Source of the DNA: Monosporascus cannonballus
Lineage: Eukaryota; Ascomycota; Sordariomycetes; Xylariales
Reading direction: 5' to 3'
DNA length: 64,000 bases
Assembly (NCBI GenBank): GCA_004154925.1
Contig: QJNS01000036.1
Coordinates: 344,286-408,285, forward strand
Shown in pieces: positions 1 to 13,400 of the stretch (its first letter is position 1; each line of letters starts with the position of its first letter). A program made the translations under genes and the position numbers. Under the pieces are notes generated by a model. That model searched no databases, was not told the origin of the DNA, and saw only the letters and a list, made by a program, of their open reading frames with translations.

Positions 1-945
1 TAATTAGATAACGAACGAATTAAATCTAAAATAAATTTAACATTTTAACAAATATATTCGAACGTATACGAAAAAATCGAAATGTTTTTTTATCCTTAAC
101 GGTCATAAAAGCCATTATTCGATAAAATTCGAAAAATATTATACGAATAACGGCATTATTACGTTTTGTATACCTGCCTATTTTTCCTATCGACTTTAAC
201 CTCTCGATATATCCTATTTTTCCGTTTTAAAGCGTACGTATTCGCTTTATATCGAGAATTTAATATGACGTTACCATATTTATATCGCGAAAAAAAATTT
301 CCTCGCCGGTTTTTACGACGCGTTTAAAGCTGCCATAACGTCCGATAATATTAAATCCGGATTCGCAAAAGCTGGGTTTGTTTTATTCGATCTTAATAAC
401 GTCCTTTCCGATTTGGAAATTCCTCCAATTGTACCTATACTAACCGTTTCGCCGCTTACCTCCGCCGGTTCTATTTTTCCCCCCCTGCGAAAACCCTTAA
501 AAATATCCGTAAAGCAATAAGGCAAGGACGTTATTTGCAAAGAAAAATCAGGAATTACCAGGGTAGCTCGCCGACAAAAATCGTGAAATCGGTTAATCTT
601 TTAATAAAAAGTAACTTGATACTTTGGCACCAAATTGCTCTTCTTACGGAAAAAACCGCCCAATTACGCAAAACGAACCATATCCTTAGCAAACGTCGGA
701 AAATTAAAAATAAACGTTTTCAGAAAGGAGGAATACTTATTATACAGGAGGGACAAGCTCTTCTGGCCGAAAAAGAAGGTAGTGGTAAAAAAATGCAGCT
801 AATAGCGGTTAAGGGAAGTCGTCGCAAAAGGGTTGAAACGAAGGAACGGAGATATGGCGTTTGCAGCAAGCCCGGACATAATGCGCGTACTTATAAGGAA
901 GCTGTAAATACGTCTAGCGAAGAAGAATCCGATTAATTTGAATTG
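1..945 (+). mobile_element. pogo/Fot1-like transposon, 3' part (copy 1), RIP-mutated
   Basis: C-terminal half of a fungal DDE-1 (pogo/Fot1-type) transposase, cut by the window start. On the plus strand near 88-145 the region reads LILNGHKSHYSIKFEKYY, matching the family's LILDGHxSH block around the second catalytic Asp; here the Asp codon has become Asn by G-to-A change. Near 311-420 comes a FYDAFKAAIT...SGFAKAGFVLFD-type block, and 535-936 gives the basic tail ending in RYGVCSKPGHNARTY, a CxxC...H zinc-knuckle-like signature seen at the end of many fungal pogo transposases, then an acidic SSEEESD end. The frame shifts near a C-run at 479-485, so the protein is broken. It is the least decayed of three copies in this window (others at 35.0-36.6 kb and 52.4-53.8 kb). 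The 3' terminal repeat is not resolved; the less AT-rich stretch to about 1,030 may belong to it. Family assignment is from remembered family motifs. Confidence 0.75.
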
Positions 946-1030
946 ATTTGATATGTTATGGTTGATTTATTTGACTTTGTTGTCGCGAGCTGCCAGAAAA
1001 CGGTCCGTTCGGTGGTTTGCGCCGTTCGGT

Positions 1031-4000
1031 GGTATAGTACGTTATATATTTTTAACTTAATTAATACCTTTTTAAAATTTAAATATATCGTATAAGATAA
1101 TAAGATATACGTAAATAATAACTTTATCCCGATTAAGGAATACGGAAAAATTAATATATTTTTTCGAAACCTTAATAATATAAAAGTATTATATTTATAT
1201 AATATAACATATTACGACACTTTCGTATACAATTTGGTATTTTTCCGGTAATTTTAGAAAAGAATTATTAATAAAATAATCGAAAAATTAATGGTTTTAT
1301 TCGAAATAAATATAATTAAATATTTATTACGTTAATAAATAAATTTAATTTATTTTTTATTAAAATATTAATATAATAATTATTTATATAATTTTAATAA
1401 TTTATAAGTAAAATATTAATTCGTAAATAACGAAATTATTACGAATTGGTAATGGCATTATATAGTATTTAAAATTAAAATATTTAAAACCCGAAATAAT
1501 CGTTTAATTATAATCTTATATAAAAGAAATTTGCTTAAAAGGTTTTATAATAATTAAATACCAAATATGTAATAAGGCGAAAGCTAAAAGGTTAATATAT
1601 CGTAAGCCAAAAAAGGAAATATTTAAATTAATATAAAAAGTCGTTACCGATTTTACAAATTTTAAAAAAAACCTTAAAGGATATAAATACGTTATATTTA
1701 CTACGAATAAATATTTAAATTTTATCTGAAATATTTATTTTTAAAATTGAAAACAAAATATATTAATTATAATATTTCGATATTTCTTAAAAGCTTTACA
1801 AAATTAAAATAAGGTTTTTTTATATATAATGAAATATAATAATAAAATTTTAAAACATTACGAACTTTAAAATATGTTTTAAATATTTTCTTTTAATATT
1901 AAAATTAAATTCTTAATATTATATGCTTAAATTTAAAATAAAAATATAAAAGGTTTAAAAATATACTTAAGAAAAAAATAATTACAATACGAAATAATGT
2001 TAAAATATTTTTATTTTTAATTATATATATTTTTAAACGGTAACATATTTATATAACCGTATTTTTAAATACGTACTTTTTTAATAAAATTTATACGAAA
2101 TTTATTATATTTATTTAACGTATAAAAATAGCAATATAATATTTGGTCGAAAGTTTTAATAAATTTATTTAGGAATATATAATTATATAACTTACATTAT
2201 AACAATTACCGTTATAAAAAAACAAAAATTTCAAATATTAAATTGTGAAAAATAAATTAACTATTTCGCCGGTTATTAATTAATACATATTTAAGAAATT
2301 CTGAACTTATTAATTAAGCAAGTTATTATTATTCGAAATATATAATATAATAAAAAAGTTATTTTTTCAAATAATATTCAACATTTAAAAATAATTTTTT
2401 ATATATTACAAAAAAAATATAAAACTTATTCCAATAAATAAAAATATTTAATTAAAAATTTAAATATATAATTTATACGTAAAAAGATATTTAAGTAAAA
2501 TAACTTAATTACTGGCTAAATTAAAAATACAATTTTTACAAAACTATTAATATAAAATACGTACGGAATAAGAAATAAATAAATTTATTTATAAGGAATT
2601 AATTAATTTTATGTAACCGTTATATTCCAATTATTTTCGTTTTTTAAACAATTATTATTATTAACATTTACTTCAATAACAATTATAATTATTACGTTAC
2701 TAATAAAAATATACGTAATCTTAAATTTCTCTTATATTATTTAATTTAAAATAACGATAAAAAACGACAATATATTATAAATTATAAATATAAGTTTCTG
2801 GTATATTCTATATTAAGAAAATATTATCCGAATTAAATATAAAATATAAAAAACCGTATTTAATATAGGACGTTTAATTTTCTTTATAAGTGCGTACGAT
2901 AACCAGCTCGTAAATTACAAAAATATTAAAAAATTTAATTATTCGAAATACGCATTATTTTGATCAGAAAAACAATAATATCTTAATATATAAAAAGATA
3001 TTTAAAATGTAAAACCGGGTATATAAACGTATTTTACTGTTATTGCTGTAAAACCATGGAAAATTAAATATATATCCGTTAAAAGAGATATTTCGTAAAG
3101 CCGAAAGAATCAATTCATAAAGCAATAAAAAATGTAATTTTAAAAGGCCGTTAATTAATTTTTTCTAAAAAAACAGGTTTTAAGGCATATATAGCTATAT
3201 GTTTATAAATTTAACAAGTATAATTAATTTTAAAAATATAAAGTTTATTTTATCGTACGAAATAATTAATAATTTAAAACCGTTTATAATAATATATATA
3301 TAATTATTTTTATTAAAAATAGTTTTAAATTTTAATTGTTATTACGGTTAAATTCGATTTAGGGCTTACATAATATAATGTTACAAACGGTTTTATAAAT
3401 ATTAACTTATTTTACGAAATATATATAAAAATACACTTAGAATACGTATAATATAATAAAATTCGTCTAATTAAAAAAATATTATATAAATTAAAGGAAT
3501 TATTTTCATTATAATCCAAAAACTTTATTAAAACGTTTTGAAAAATATAATTTAACCTTATTTCTTACGAACCTTATTATTTTATTTATTAAAAGGTCCT
3601 TATTTTTTTTTAAATAATATTAGTATAATATATGGCAAAAAACTAAGATTTCGTAAATAAATTATTTTAATAAATATAAAAATAACATGTCTTAAAACTA
3701 AAAACTTATAATAATTTTTCGATAGCGAAATAATTAAAAATACATTTAATAAAAAATTTAATTATTCTAATTCAATTTTATAAATACATTAATTAATTCA
3801 ATACTCAAAAAATCTAAATAAGTTTCTAAAAATACTTATAATTAATATTAAGTTACTGCCAAATCTTAAATTAACTTATTTAAATTTTGTTAATAAATAT
3901 TACAGAAATCGGTTTTTTTTTCGTAATAATTAATACGTAATTTAATATATCCTTTATAATATTCCGATTTGCCCGATTTAACTTAAACTCTAATAACGCA

Positions 4001-4860
4001 TATCATAAAATTATTAACCGAATTATATTATACCTAATTAGAATTAAAATATTAACGTTATAATTTCAAGGTAAAAATCTATTAAAGACCTAAAAGAACG
4101 TTTTTTTTGGAAATAATATAATCGACCGAAAAAGCTTTTAGATTTACGTTATGAAAGTATTCGAGAAAATAATAAAATAACGAATAAATAAATAAAACAA
4201 AATACGTTTTTGTATAATAAAAACAAAATTATTATTTTTATATATATTATCAAAAACCGTATTTAACTTTTAATTAATTAAAAAGTTTAAAACTATCTTA
4301 AATATAATATCGTTAAATATATAATATAATAATTAACAAATTATACGGTTTATTAACGCCGATATTATCGTATTAATAACAAAATTACGATATATAGATA
4401 TATATAATTACTAATTATAATAAGTCGCAAAAAAGGATTTAATTAAAATAGATTATATATTTATAGACAATATATTAACTAACGGTTTAACGAAAGCCTT
4501 ATTACGTAAACCTTTTAAATATTTCAAGAAGTGACTAAGATTAATAGATATTACGGGAACTTTCGATTAACGGAAAAATGCTTTACGAAAAAGTTTTTTT
4601 AAAAAAATTAACTAATTAGAAAAGGTTAATTGCCGAAGAAAAAATAAAATAAATAATTATAGCTTTAGGAGTTATAATAATTAACACCGTAAATGCTTTA
4701 AGATATTAAAAGGGTATATCGGCTAACAAAAGGTGTTTTAATATCTTATATATAGAAAATTTCCTTTAATCGGAACATATATATTCCGGGACTAGATTAT
4801 CTTAAAGTGCAATACGCGTTTTAAAGCACCTGCAACTAATTATTAATATATATATATAAC
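1031..4860 (+). mobile_element. Ty1/Copia retrotransposon A1, RIP-mutated, 5' part outside window or interrupted
   Basis: Degenerate Copia pol region on the plus strand. Near 3,520-3,640 a reverse-transcriptase segment is recognisable (KTLLKRFEKYNLTLF, then an FF..NNI..IIYG block standing for FFYVDDI). Near 4,380-4,545 is the end of the RNase H domain, with ILTNGLTKALLRKPFKYF matching the Copia DMLADGLTKALPR consensus. The 3' LTR begins about 4,715 and stops at 4,860, where element A2 is inserted; its last about 22 bp reappear at 10,341-10,362. Every frame carries many stops, mostly explained by C-to-T and G-to-A changes. The upstream end meets the pogo copy near 1,030, so the gag end probably lies beyond the window. 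Confidence 0.8.
4715..4860 (+). repeat. 3' LTR of Copia A1 (interrupted)
   Basis: It aligns in inverted orientation with 4,861-5,010 and 10,200-10,335: shared blocks are GGAACATATATATTCCGGGA, ACGCGTTTTAAAGCA and AACTAATTATTAATATATA. The LTR is cut after ...TATATATAAC; the missing end CTAATG...CTGACA is found at 10,341-10,362, beyond element A2. Confidence 0.75.
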
Positions 4861-7800
4861 TGTCAGATATAAGGGATATCAATTATATGTATGTATTAAT
4901 AACTAATTACAAATGCTTTAAAACGCGTACTGCACTTTTAAAATAATCTAATTTTGAAATATATATATTCCAATCAAAAGAAATTTTCCATATATAAAAT
5001 GCTAAAGCACCTCTTGCTAATTAACATACCTTTTTAACACTTTAAAGTATTTACGGTGTTAACTATTATAACTCCTAAAGCCATAACTGTTTATTTTAAT
5101 TTTTTTCAGCGATTAAATTTTCTTAATTAGTTAATTTCTTTTTTAAAATCTTTTGGAGGGTATTTTCTTACTAATTAAAGGCTTCCGTAATATCTATTAA
5201 TTTTAATTACTTTCTGAAGTATTTAAAAAGTTTACATAATAAGGTTTTTGTTAAACCGTTAGCTAATATATCGTCCGTAAGCATATAATCTATTTTAATT
5301 AAGTTTTTTTTGCGGTTTATTGTAATTAGTGGTTATATATATCTATATGCCGCAAATTCGTTATTAATAAGATAATATCGACCTTAATAAACCGTATAGT
5401 TTATTAATTGTTATACCATATATTTAATAATTTTATATGTATGGTAATTTTTAATTTTTTAATTGGTTCAAAATTAAATAGAATTTTCTTTATAATTCAT
5501 ATAAGAAATAATAATTTCGTTTTTTTATAAAATAATTATTATATTTTATTTGTTCGTCCGTTATTTTATTACTTTTCCAAATAATATTATAACGTAAGCT
5601 TAAGAAATTTTTAATCGATCGTATTATTTGCAAAAAAGATGTCGCTTGAAATATCTAATAAATCTTTACCTGCGAATTATAATATAAATACTTTAGTTCC
5701 GATTAGGTACAATATAATTCGGTTAACAGCTTTATAATATACGTTATTAAAATTCAAGTTAAATCGAGCAAATCGAGATATCGCAAAGAATATATCGGAT
5801 TATGTATTAATTGTTACGAAAAAAATAAAAGCGATTTTCTTCTGTTATTTATTAATAAAACCTGGATAAGCTAAATTAAAATTTGGTAATAATTTAATAC
5901 CAATTATGGGTATTTTTAAAAAATTATTCAGATTTCTTTTAAATATTAAATTAACTAATTTATTTATAAAGTCGGATTAAAATAACCAGATTTTCTTATT
6001 AGGTTTATTTTTAATTATTTTAATATCGAAAGATTACTGTAAAATTTTACCTTTTATTAAAATATATCGTTTTATATTTATTAAATTAATCAATTAGTAA
6101 AACTTAGATTTTTTTCGCAATATATTATTATAATATTATTTATAAAAAAGAGAATAAATATTTCTTAAAGAATAAAATAATAAGGTTTGTAAAAAACGGA
6201 ATTAAATCCTAATTCTTTAAATATTCTAATATAGGTTTTTATTATAAGACATATAATTTCATTAATCTATATAATATTTTTTAATTAGGAAAATCTTATT
6301 ACGTTACGAGTATTTTAAGGGCGTTTTTATATATATTTAGTAAAGTAAATTAACATTTATAAATACGTTTATAACGTTATATTACTTAAGTTTTAAATCG
6401 AATTTAGCCGTAATTACGATTAAAGTTCGAAATGGGTTTTTTAACGAAAGTAATTACGTATATATTATTATAAATAATTTTAAATTATTAACCGCTTTAT
6501 ACGATAAAATAAGTTTTATATTTTTGGAATTAGCTATATTTATATATATCTCAAAACTTATTTCTTTTTAATAAAAAACCGATTAACGGCCTTTTACAAT
6601 CGAATTGTTTATGGCTTTATAAGTAAATGTTTTCGGTTTTATAAAATATCTTTTTAACGGGTATATATTTAGTTTTTTATAGCCTGACGGCGGTAACGGT
6701 AAATTACGTTTATATATCCGGTTTTATAATTTAAATTCTTTTTTATATGCCAAAATATTATTCTTCTTCCGATTTAGATAATATATATTTTAGGTAATTA
6801 ACTTTTTTAAATTTTCGTAACTTACCGACCGGTTATCGCACGTACTTATAAACAAAATTAAATATTTTATATTAAATACGGTTTCTCATATTTCATATTT
6901 ATTTCGGATAATATCTTTTAATACAGTATATACAAGAAACTTACGGTTATAACCCGTAAAATACTTTCGTTTTTCACCGTTATTTCAAGTTAAATAATAT
7001 CAAAGAAATTTAAAATTATTTTTATTTTTTATTAACATAATAATTATAATAATTATTAAGGTAAACATTAATAACGATAAGAATTTAAAAAACTGAAATA
7101 GTTCAAATATAACGGTTATATAAAGATAATTAGGTTTTTATAAATAAACTTATTTTTATTTATTTCGTATATATTTTACGTTAATATTCTTTAAAGATAT
7201 TTTTTAATTTAGCCGGTAATTAAATTATTTTATTTAAACTGTTATCTTCTTTATAAATAAATTCAATAATTATGGTTTTAATTAAATATGTTTATTTATC
7301 AGAATAACTTTTGTAATTTGTTTTATAATATACAAAACGTATTTTTAAATTTTTAATATGATCTAAAAAATAGCTTTTTTATTAAATTATATATTTCGAA
7401 TAATAATAACTTTATTAATTAATAAGTTTTAAATTCCGTAAATATTTGTAAATTAATAACTGATAAAATAACTAATTTATATTTTAACATTTAATTTTTA
7501 AAATTTTTATTTTTTAAGGTGGTAATTATTATAACGTAAATTATATAATTATATATTCGTAAATACGTTTATTATGGTTTTCGATTAAGTATTATAATAT
7601 TGTTTTTATATATTAAATAAATATAAAAAATTTCGTATAAGCTTTGCTAAAAATATACGGATTTAAAAATATAATTATATAAAAATACTATTATTTTAAA
7701 AATATATATAATTAGGAACGAAAATAATTTAACGTTATTTTATATCGTAATCGTTTTTTCTTAATTATATTTTTTAAACGTTTTATAGTTTTATTTTGAA

Positions 7801-10339
7801 ACTGGATATATGGTATTAAAATTTTAAATTTAATATTAAAAAAACAATTAAAATATATTGAAAAATTAGTAATTTTTTAAGATTTCGTTATCGTATTGAT
7901 TACCTATTATAAAGCCTTATTTTAATTTTTTAAACTTTTTAAAAATATTAAAACGTTACAATTAATATATTTTGTTTTTAATTTTTAAAATAAATATCTT
8001 AAATAAAACTTAAGTATTTATTGGTAACAAATAAAACGTATTTATATTTTTTAAAACTTTTTTCAAAGTTTATAAAATTTATAACGATTTCTTTATTTTA
8101 ATCGGGATATTTTTTTTTAATTCGGAGCGTATTAGCCTTTTAGCCTTTGCCTTGTTATATATTTGGTATTTAATTATTATAAAACCTTTTAAGCAGATTT
8201 TGTTGGTATAAGATTATAATTAAATAATTATTTCGAGTTTTGGGTATTTTAATTTTAGGTACTATATAATGCTGTTATCGATTTGTAATGATCTTATTAT
8301 TTATAAATTAACGTTTCGTTTATAAATTATTAAAATTATATAAATAATTATTACGTTAACATCTTCGATAACGAATTAATTAAATTTGTTTATTAACGTA
8401 ATAATTATTTAATTATATTTATTTTGAATAAAATATTAGTTTTTCGATTATTTTACTAATAACTTTTTTTCCCGAAATTATCGAAAAAACATCAGGTTAT
8501 ATATGAAGTTTTCGTAATATATTATGTTATATAAATGTAACGTTTTTATATTATTAGGGTTTCGAAAAATTATATAAATTGTTCCGTATTCCTTAACCGG
8601 AACGAAATTATTATCTATATATACATCGTTATTTTATACGATAAATTTAAAATTTAAGAATTTATTAATTAATTTAAAAATATGTACTATAAATTTTAAA
8701 TCTAAAATAGCTACGTTTTTTAAAGGGTAAAATGAAATGTTTATAACCTTATAATAATTAGTAATTAAACAATATGCTAATATTAATCGTATTTTCTTAA
8801 AAATTAATTTATTTTTTATATAATAAGTTTTTTTATAATTTTCGATAAACGGTTAATTTTTTCCTTTAAAAATTAATCGGCGAAAATTCTTCTTTAAATA
8901 TATATTATTATTTTATCATTTATGTAAAAACTTTTTAATGTTTTTCTAAAAATATATATTATAATAATTAAATAATATATAGTAATTAATTAAATATATT
9001 TTATAACGGATACCCTATACGTTTAATTTTTAATATTTTTGTTTATTACTATTTCGGTCCATATAGGAACCTTTACGGTTACCTTATTTCGGCCTATAGC
9101 TTAAGGTCCTTTTTCGCAGTTAAAAATTAATAATTTTAGGATTTTCCTAATTAAAATTGTTCTTATTAAGGGAATTTGCAAATATCCCGTAAAATATTAA
9201 AAATACTACCTTAACATTTTGTGATATAAATATAAAATAAGCCATAAGTTAATAGTTCAAAAATTTAATTACCGTTTTTTGGAGACTAATTATACTGTTA
9301 TCGATCTCGGCTTTTCTTATTATTTAGAAAATAATGGTCTATGTTTTAACTATAAGGGTTAATACTATATACAAATCGTGAACTTATATAATTATTATTT
9401 TCGTTTTTAAAATACTATGTCGTTATTTTAAGGCCATACTTTTTTGTTATTTTATTATTTATTCGTTTAATTCTTTACCAAATTTGGAAATTTATTTCAA
9501 AGTTTCGCGATATTTTCGTTAAATGTTAATTAGGAATTTATTATCGTCCATTTTACCGGATTCGCCCAGGTTAACATATTATTTTCGTAAGTTTTTTCTT
9601 GGAAAAAAAACTGGTGTTTTTAATCATTAAAAATACCGATGTTAAAATTTATTTCGTAAGGTCGTTAATGTTTTTGCGGAAGGTATCGTATTTCCGATTT
9701 TTGTAAATATATATCGTAAAGTTCTAATTATAGGCTTATTTACTTTCGGTCGTTATCTTAAAGATATTCGCTAAATAATTAATATAATCAATTTTTTCAA
9801 TATCTTTTTAGAAAATATAAATATAAACGAGGAACCGCTTCAGGTATTAGTTCGTATTCTATGGCAAATTCGTTTTTTTTTAGGTAAAAAGTTATATTAA
9901 GTTTTATAGATTTAATATGCTATTAAAGCTTTTAATTAGAATTAATATAATTTTAAATGTTAAATACATATACTTTAAATTGGAATTCGCCTTTGCAACG
10001 ATCCTAATTCTTAGATCCCTTATAAATAACAGAAAATATTAACGGTACGGTTATTATTATTATTATTAACGTATTTCGATAATTATAATTAATATATAAC
10101 TTATATCGTCTTAATAGCAACTAATTAATTAATATATGCCCTAATTAAGTCAATAAAATTCTTAATTATCAAATATAAGGGATATTAGTTATATATATAT
10201 ATATATTGATAACTAGTTGCAAATGCTTTAGAACGCGTACTGCATTTTTAAGATAATCTAGTCCCGGAATATATATGTTCCGATCAAAGGAAATCTTCTG
10301 TATATGGGATGCTAGAGTACTCCCTGCTAGCTGATAACA
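4861..10339 (-). mobile_element. Ty1/Copia retrotransposon A2, RIP-mutated, nested in the LTR of A1
   Basis: Full-length Copia element read on the minus strand, about 5.5 kb. Its left end is the 3' LTR (TGTCAGATATAAGGG, reading outward) and its right end the 5' LTR, beginning TGTTATCAGCTAGCAGGG on the minus strand at 10,339. The end of RNase H is visible on the minus strand near 5,200-5,300 (DDILANGLTKTLLCKLF). From the junction outward, position x in A1 corresponds to roughly 9,730 minus x here; for example 1,110-1,160 matches 8,560-8,610 in reverse complement. Gag and 5' internal sequence occupy about 8,700-10,150 and have no partner inside the window. Stops are dense throughout, so no product is expected. 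The A1 LTR continues at 10,341, showing that A2 is the younger insertion. Confidence 0.8.
10150..10339 (-). repeat. 5' LTR of Copia A2
   Basis: It matches 4,861-5,030 in the same orientation. It is less mutated than the 3' copy: GAACGCGTACTGCA and AGTCCCGGAATATATATGTTCC are still close to the unmutated sequence. It starts TGTTATCAGC on the minus strand; the inner end is RIP-altered (TTGATA in place of CTGACA), so that boundary is approximate. Confidence 0.7.
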
Positions 10340-10340
10340 A

Positions 10341-10362
10341 CTAATGTTCCTTATATCTGACA
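10341..10362 (+). repeat. Terminal fragment of the Copia A1 3' LTR, displaced by A2
   Basis: CTAATGTTCCTTATATCTGA plus CA matches the LTR end that is missing at 4,860 (compare the CTAATATCCCTTATATNTGA end of A2's LTR). It is the right-hand part of the target LTR into which A2 inserted. A short AAC overlap at the junctions is all that is visible of a target duplication. Confidence 0.65.
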
Positions 10363-10434
10363 GCTTCTAATGGGATTTAAACCCATGTCTTCAGGTATTA
10401 GGACCTTAACGTTATACCGTTAAACCATAAAAAC
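10363..10434 (-). tRNA. tRNA-like gene or pseudogene, RIP-mutated (isotype uncertain, possibly Arg-CCT)
   Basis: On the minus strand 72 nt fold as a tRNA. The acceptor strands GTTTTTA and TAGAAGC pair at all but one position, and that exception is explained by C-to-T at base 2. TGGTTTAACGG fits the A-box consensus exactly. ATGGG-TTTAAAT-CCCAT is a perfect 5-bp T-stem whose loop differs from TTCAAAT by one C-to-T, giving a B box with one RIP-type change. The anticodon arm is the weak part: AGGTCCTAATACCT pairs, but loop length is irregular, so CCT (Arg) is only a guess. The 3' end touches the LTR end of Copia A1 with no gap. It is probably a dead tRNA gene. Confidence 0.5.
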
Positions 10435-10439
10435 TTTAT

Positions 10440-13400
10440 TAAAAAGCTTTCTTACTAATTTTACCTTTAAAGTCGTTTAGAGATAAAAGTGAAAGGTATT
10501 ACGAAAACAAGTGTTTAAAAGAAAATAAGAATAACAGCTTTTTGTTATTAAGTAACGCCTAAAATATATTAATATTTTCTAGACTCTTTTTAGTTTTAAA
10601 GTAACGTTTTAAAGGTTTAACAATTTAACGAACTATTAATGTTATTATGGCTTTAAAAATTTAATAAATCTATTAACTACTATAATATTTATACGCGTTT
10701 ATTTAATCTTTATCTTTCTTATAACGTAAATTTTGCAAAACTAATAATTATTAATATTAACGTATTTTAACTTCGTAATTAGACGTATAGTTTTTTCAAT
10801 AACTAATCGTATTGTCTGCTTATTATCTATTTAAATAATTAGATTTTTGTTTAGATTTAGCCTAATAACCCTAAAATAATTTTAATATAAAATTTTTTAA
10901 AAGTTTAAAATAAAGTTAATAATTGAATTTCTGTATTCGAAATAATAATCATATTTTGCTTATTAACTTTTTATATAATAAGACTATCGAAAAATAATAA
11001 TACAAATTTTTTAATGTTTTTCCAGTTAAGATTATCCGTAAATAAGGCGTTATTTGCGTATAGAAACGATCGTACGTTAGGATTTTCGTTATTTCCGAAT
11101 TTCAGGGTTAAAATACGTATAGAATAAACGTAAAAATTAATTTTGTTAATACCGTTAAAATGCGTAAAGTTAGAGTTCTTGTAATAACGTAATAAATAAA
11201 AAGCAACTTTAATTAGATCCGAATAAATAAAGATAATTCCGCATAATAAGTTTTCGACATTTTCGAAATATAACTTCTTTAACGTTATCGACGTTTTATT
11301 TTAATATTCCTGAAAATGTTTTTATTTAAGGACCTTAAAATAACGTTTTATAAATTTAAATAATTCGAAACGTATATGTAAGTTTCCTAATAAATATCTT
11401 ATAATAATTATAACTTTTTGATTATAGAGTTTTTTAAAATCCATATTTTAAAAAATTATTATCACTTTTTAAAGTTATTAATATAAAAAATTACGTAAAT
11501 TTTTTAAAAAAAAAACATTTCGACACGTATTATATTACGAATTTTATATATTATAGCTATATCGTTAATATAAAACAATAACGTTAACTAATTATTAAGC
11601 ATAATATATAAGTTATCCAAAGCGAATTTTAATCTTAATTCTTTTAATTTTGTCGTTAAGTCTTATTACTATAAGAATAATAATCGCTGTAAGTCGTATA
11701 AGGCCCTTCGAAATCTTAGACAAAAACCTAGGCGTACGAATCCTTATAAAAACATACGTAAACTAACTTATTAAAGTCATTATATAAAAACATATTAATA
11801 ACATTAAATAAACAAAATTTAATGTTATTTTCAGTTATAATAGTTATAAATATACGAAAAAACCCCGCTGACTAATATGAAAACGTAAATATTAAAATGT
11901 TTACAAAATTAAAAGTTATTACAAATAACGATTTTAAATTTAAACTTGTAAAATAACTTATATTTATTAACTTTATATATAAATACTTATATTAACGCAA
12001 AAATACCGTTAAAGTTTACGTTTTAAATTGCTTTTTAAAATACGGTAACAGTAATTAATCGTTTTACTCAATATATTTCATCTCATTTTTCATGTAATTA
12101 TTTTTTAATTTTCGACATATTTATTTTATATAGTTTCTTACCAATTCTTAGGAGCAATAAAAAATTAGCCCAATATAAGCAATTATACTTAATTGTGGTT
12201 AAAAAAATAGCATTAAAAACGATTAGCTATGTACTAAACTTTTCCAGTTTTGATTTATAATTAACATTATCCGAAAATAATGTTTTTTTTCGTTTCGCGT
12301 TCCGGAATCGATGATAATTATTTAATTTAGAAAATTTAGTTTCGTACAGCATTATCGTAACTAAGAAAAGCTTAGTAATATATTTAAAGCTTTATCTAAC
12401 AGCAATACGTTACATTATTAACAATTTAAGTTTTTAAGAGCTGAAGTAATTCCGGATATAAATAAATAAAGCTATATAATTTTACGTTTGAAATCGTCCG
12501 TTTCATTAGGAATACAGCTTAGACTTTTTTAGAATTATTATTAATTATCGAATTAAAAGAATCTTTTATTAAAATACGAATTATAGACTTTATTAACTTT
12601 TATCCCCGTAATTTCTTATAAAGGTTCCTAATTATAAAGGCTTGTAATTATTACGTTAATATTATAAATAGTTTTTTCCGAATTCGTTTTAGGTTATTAA
12701 AATATCTACCTTTTTAATAATATTTATTTATAAGGAATTGTTATTAAAAATAGATTTAAACGTTCTTAGAAAGTGTAATTATAAGTAAAATAAAAATATT
12801 ATTAATTTAATCGTTTAATTCCGCAATTTCGAACCACAATTTTTATTATTCGCCTTAATATCTTTTTATTTCGTCAAAAGTAACCTTTTTAATAGTAATA
12901 ATACGTTATTACGAAAAGATTTATATCCGATATATGTTATTAATTACGTATTTTACGAAGTAACCGATATATATTTTGAGAACTCTTTTTTTCAGTCAAT
13001 TTATATTTTAATAGATTATTTCCGTAAATGTATAAGCTTTTAACCCGAAAAGTACGATATTTGCCACGTTTATCTTAAGGTCTTCTTCGAAAATAAATGT
13101 TTTATTTTTTGGCTACATATTTATTAAAAACGTTCATAAGGGTTTTTTAATTTAAGGTATAAATATATATGCGATTAACTATATATATAACTATTTTTAT
13201 AACTTTTAATTATAACTCCAAAAAATATTGCTAATAATTAAGCAACGCGTTTTCGTAGTAATTACTCCCTTAATACGTTTTTAAATATTTGCGGGATTTT
13301 TAATATGTAAACACGAAAGTTTATAAATAATACCATATTAAAAAGTTATTTTCGGAAGTTATTCTCGAAAAGGATTTTATCGTTTAATATGATCCTATTA

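Noticed and set aside
10357..10434. tRNA sequence as a reverse-transcribed primer captured at an LTR end
   Set aside because: The orientation would fit, but a copy of mature tRNA should show TGG (from CCA) between the LTR end and the acceptor stem; it is absent, so an adjacent genomic tRNA gene is simpler.
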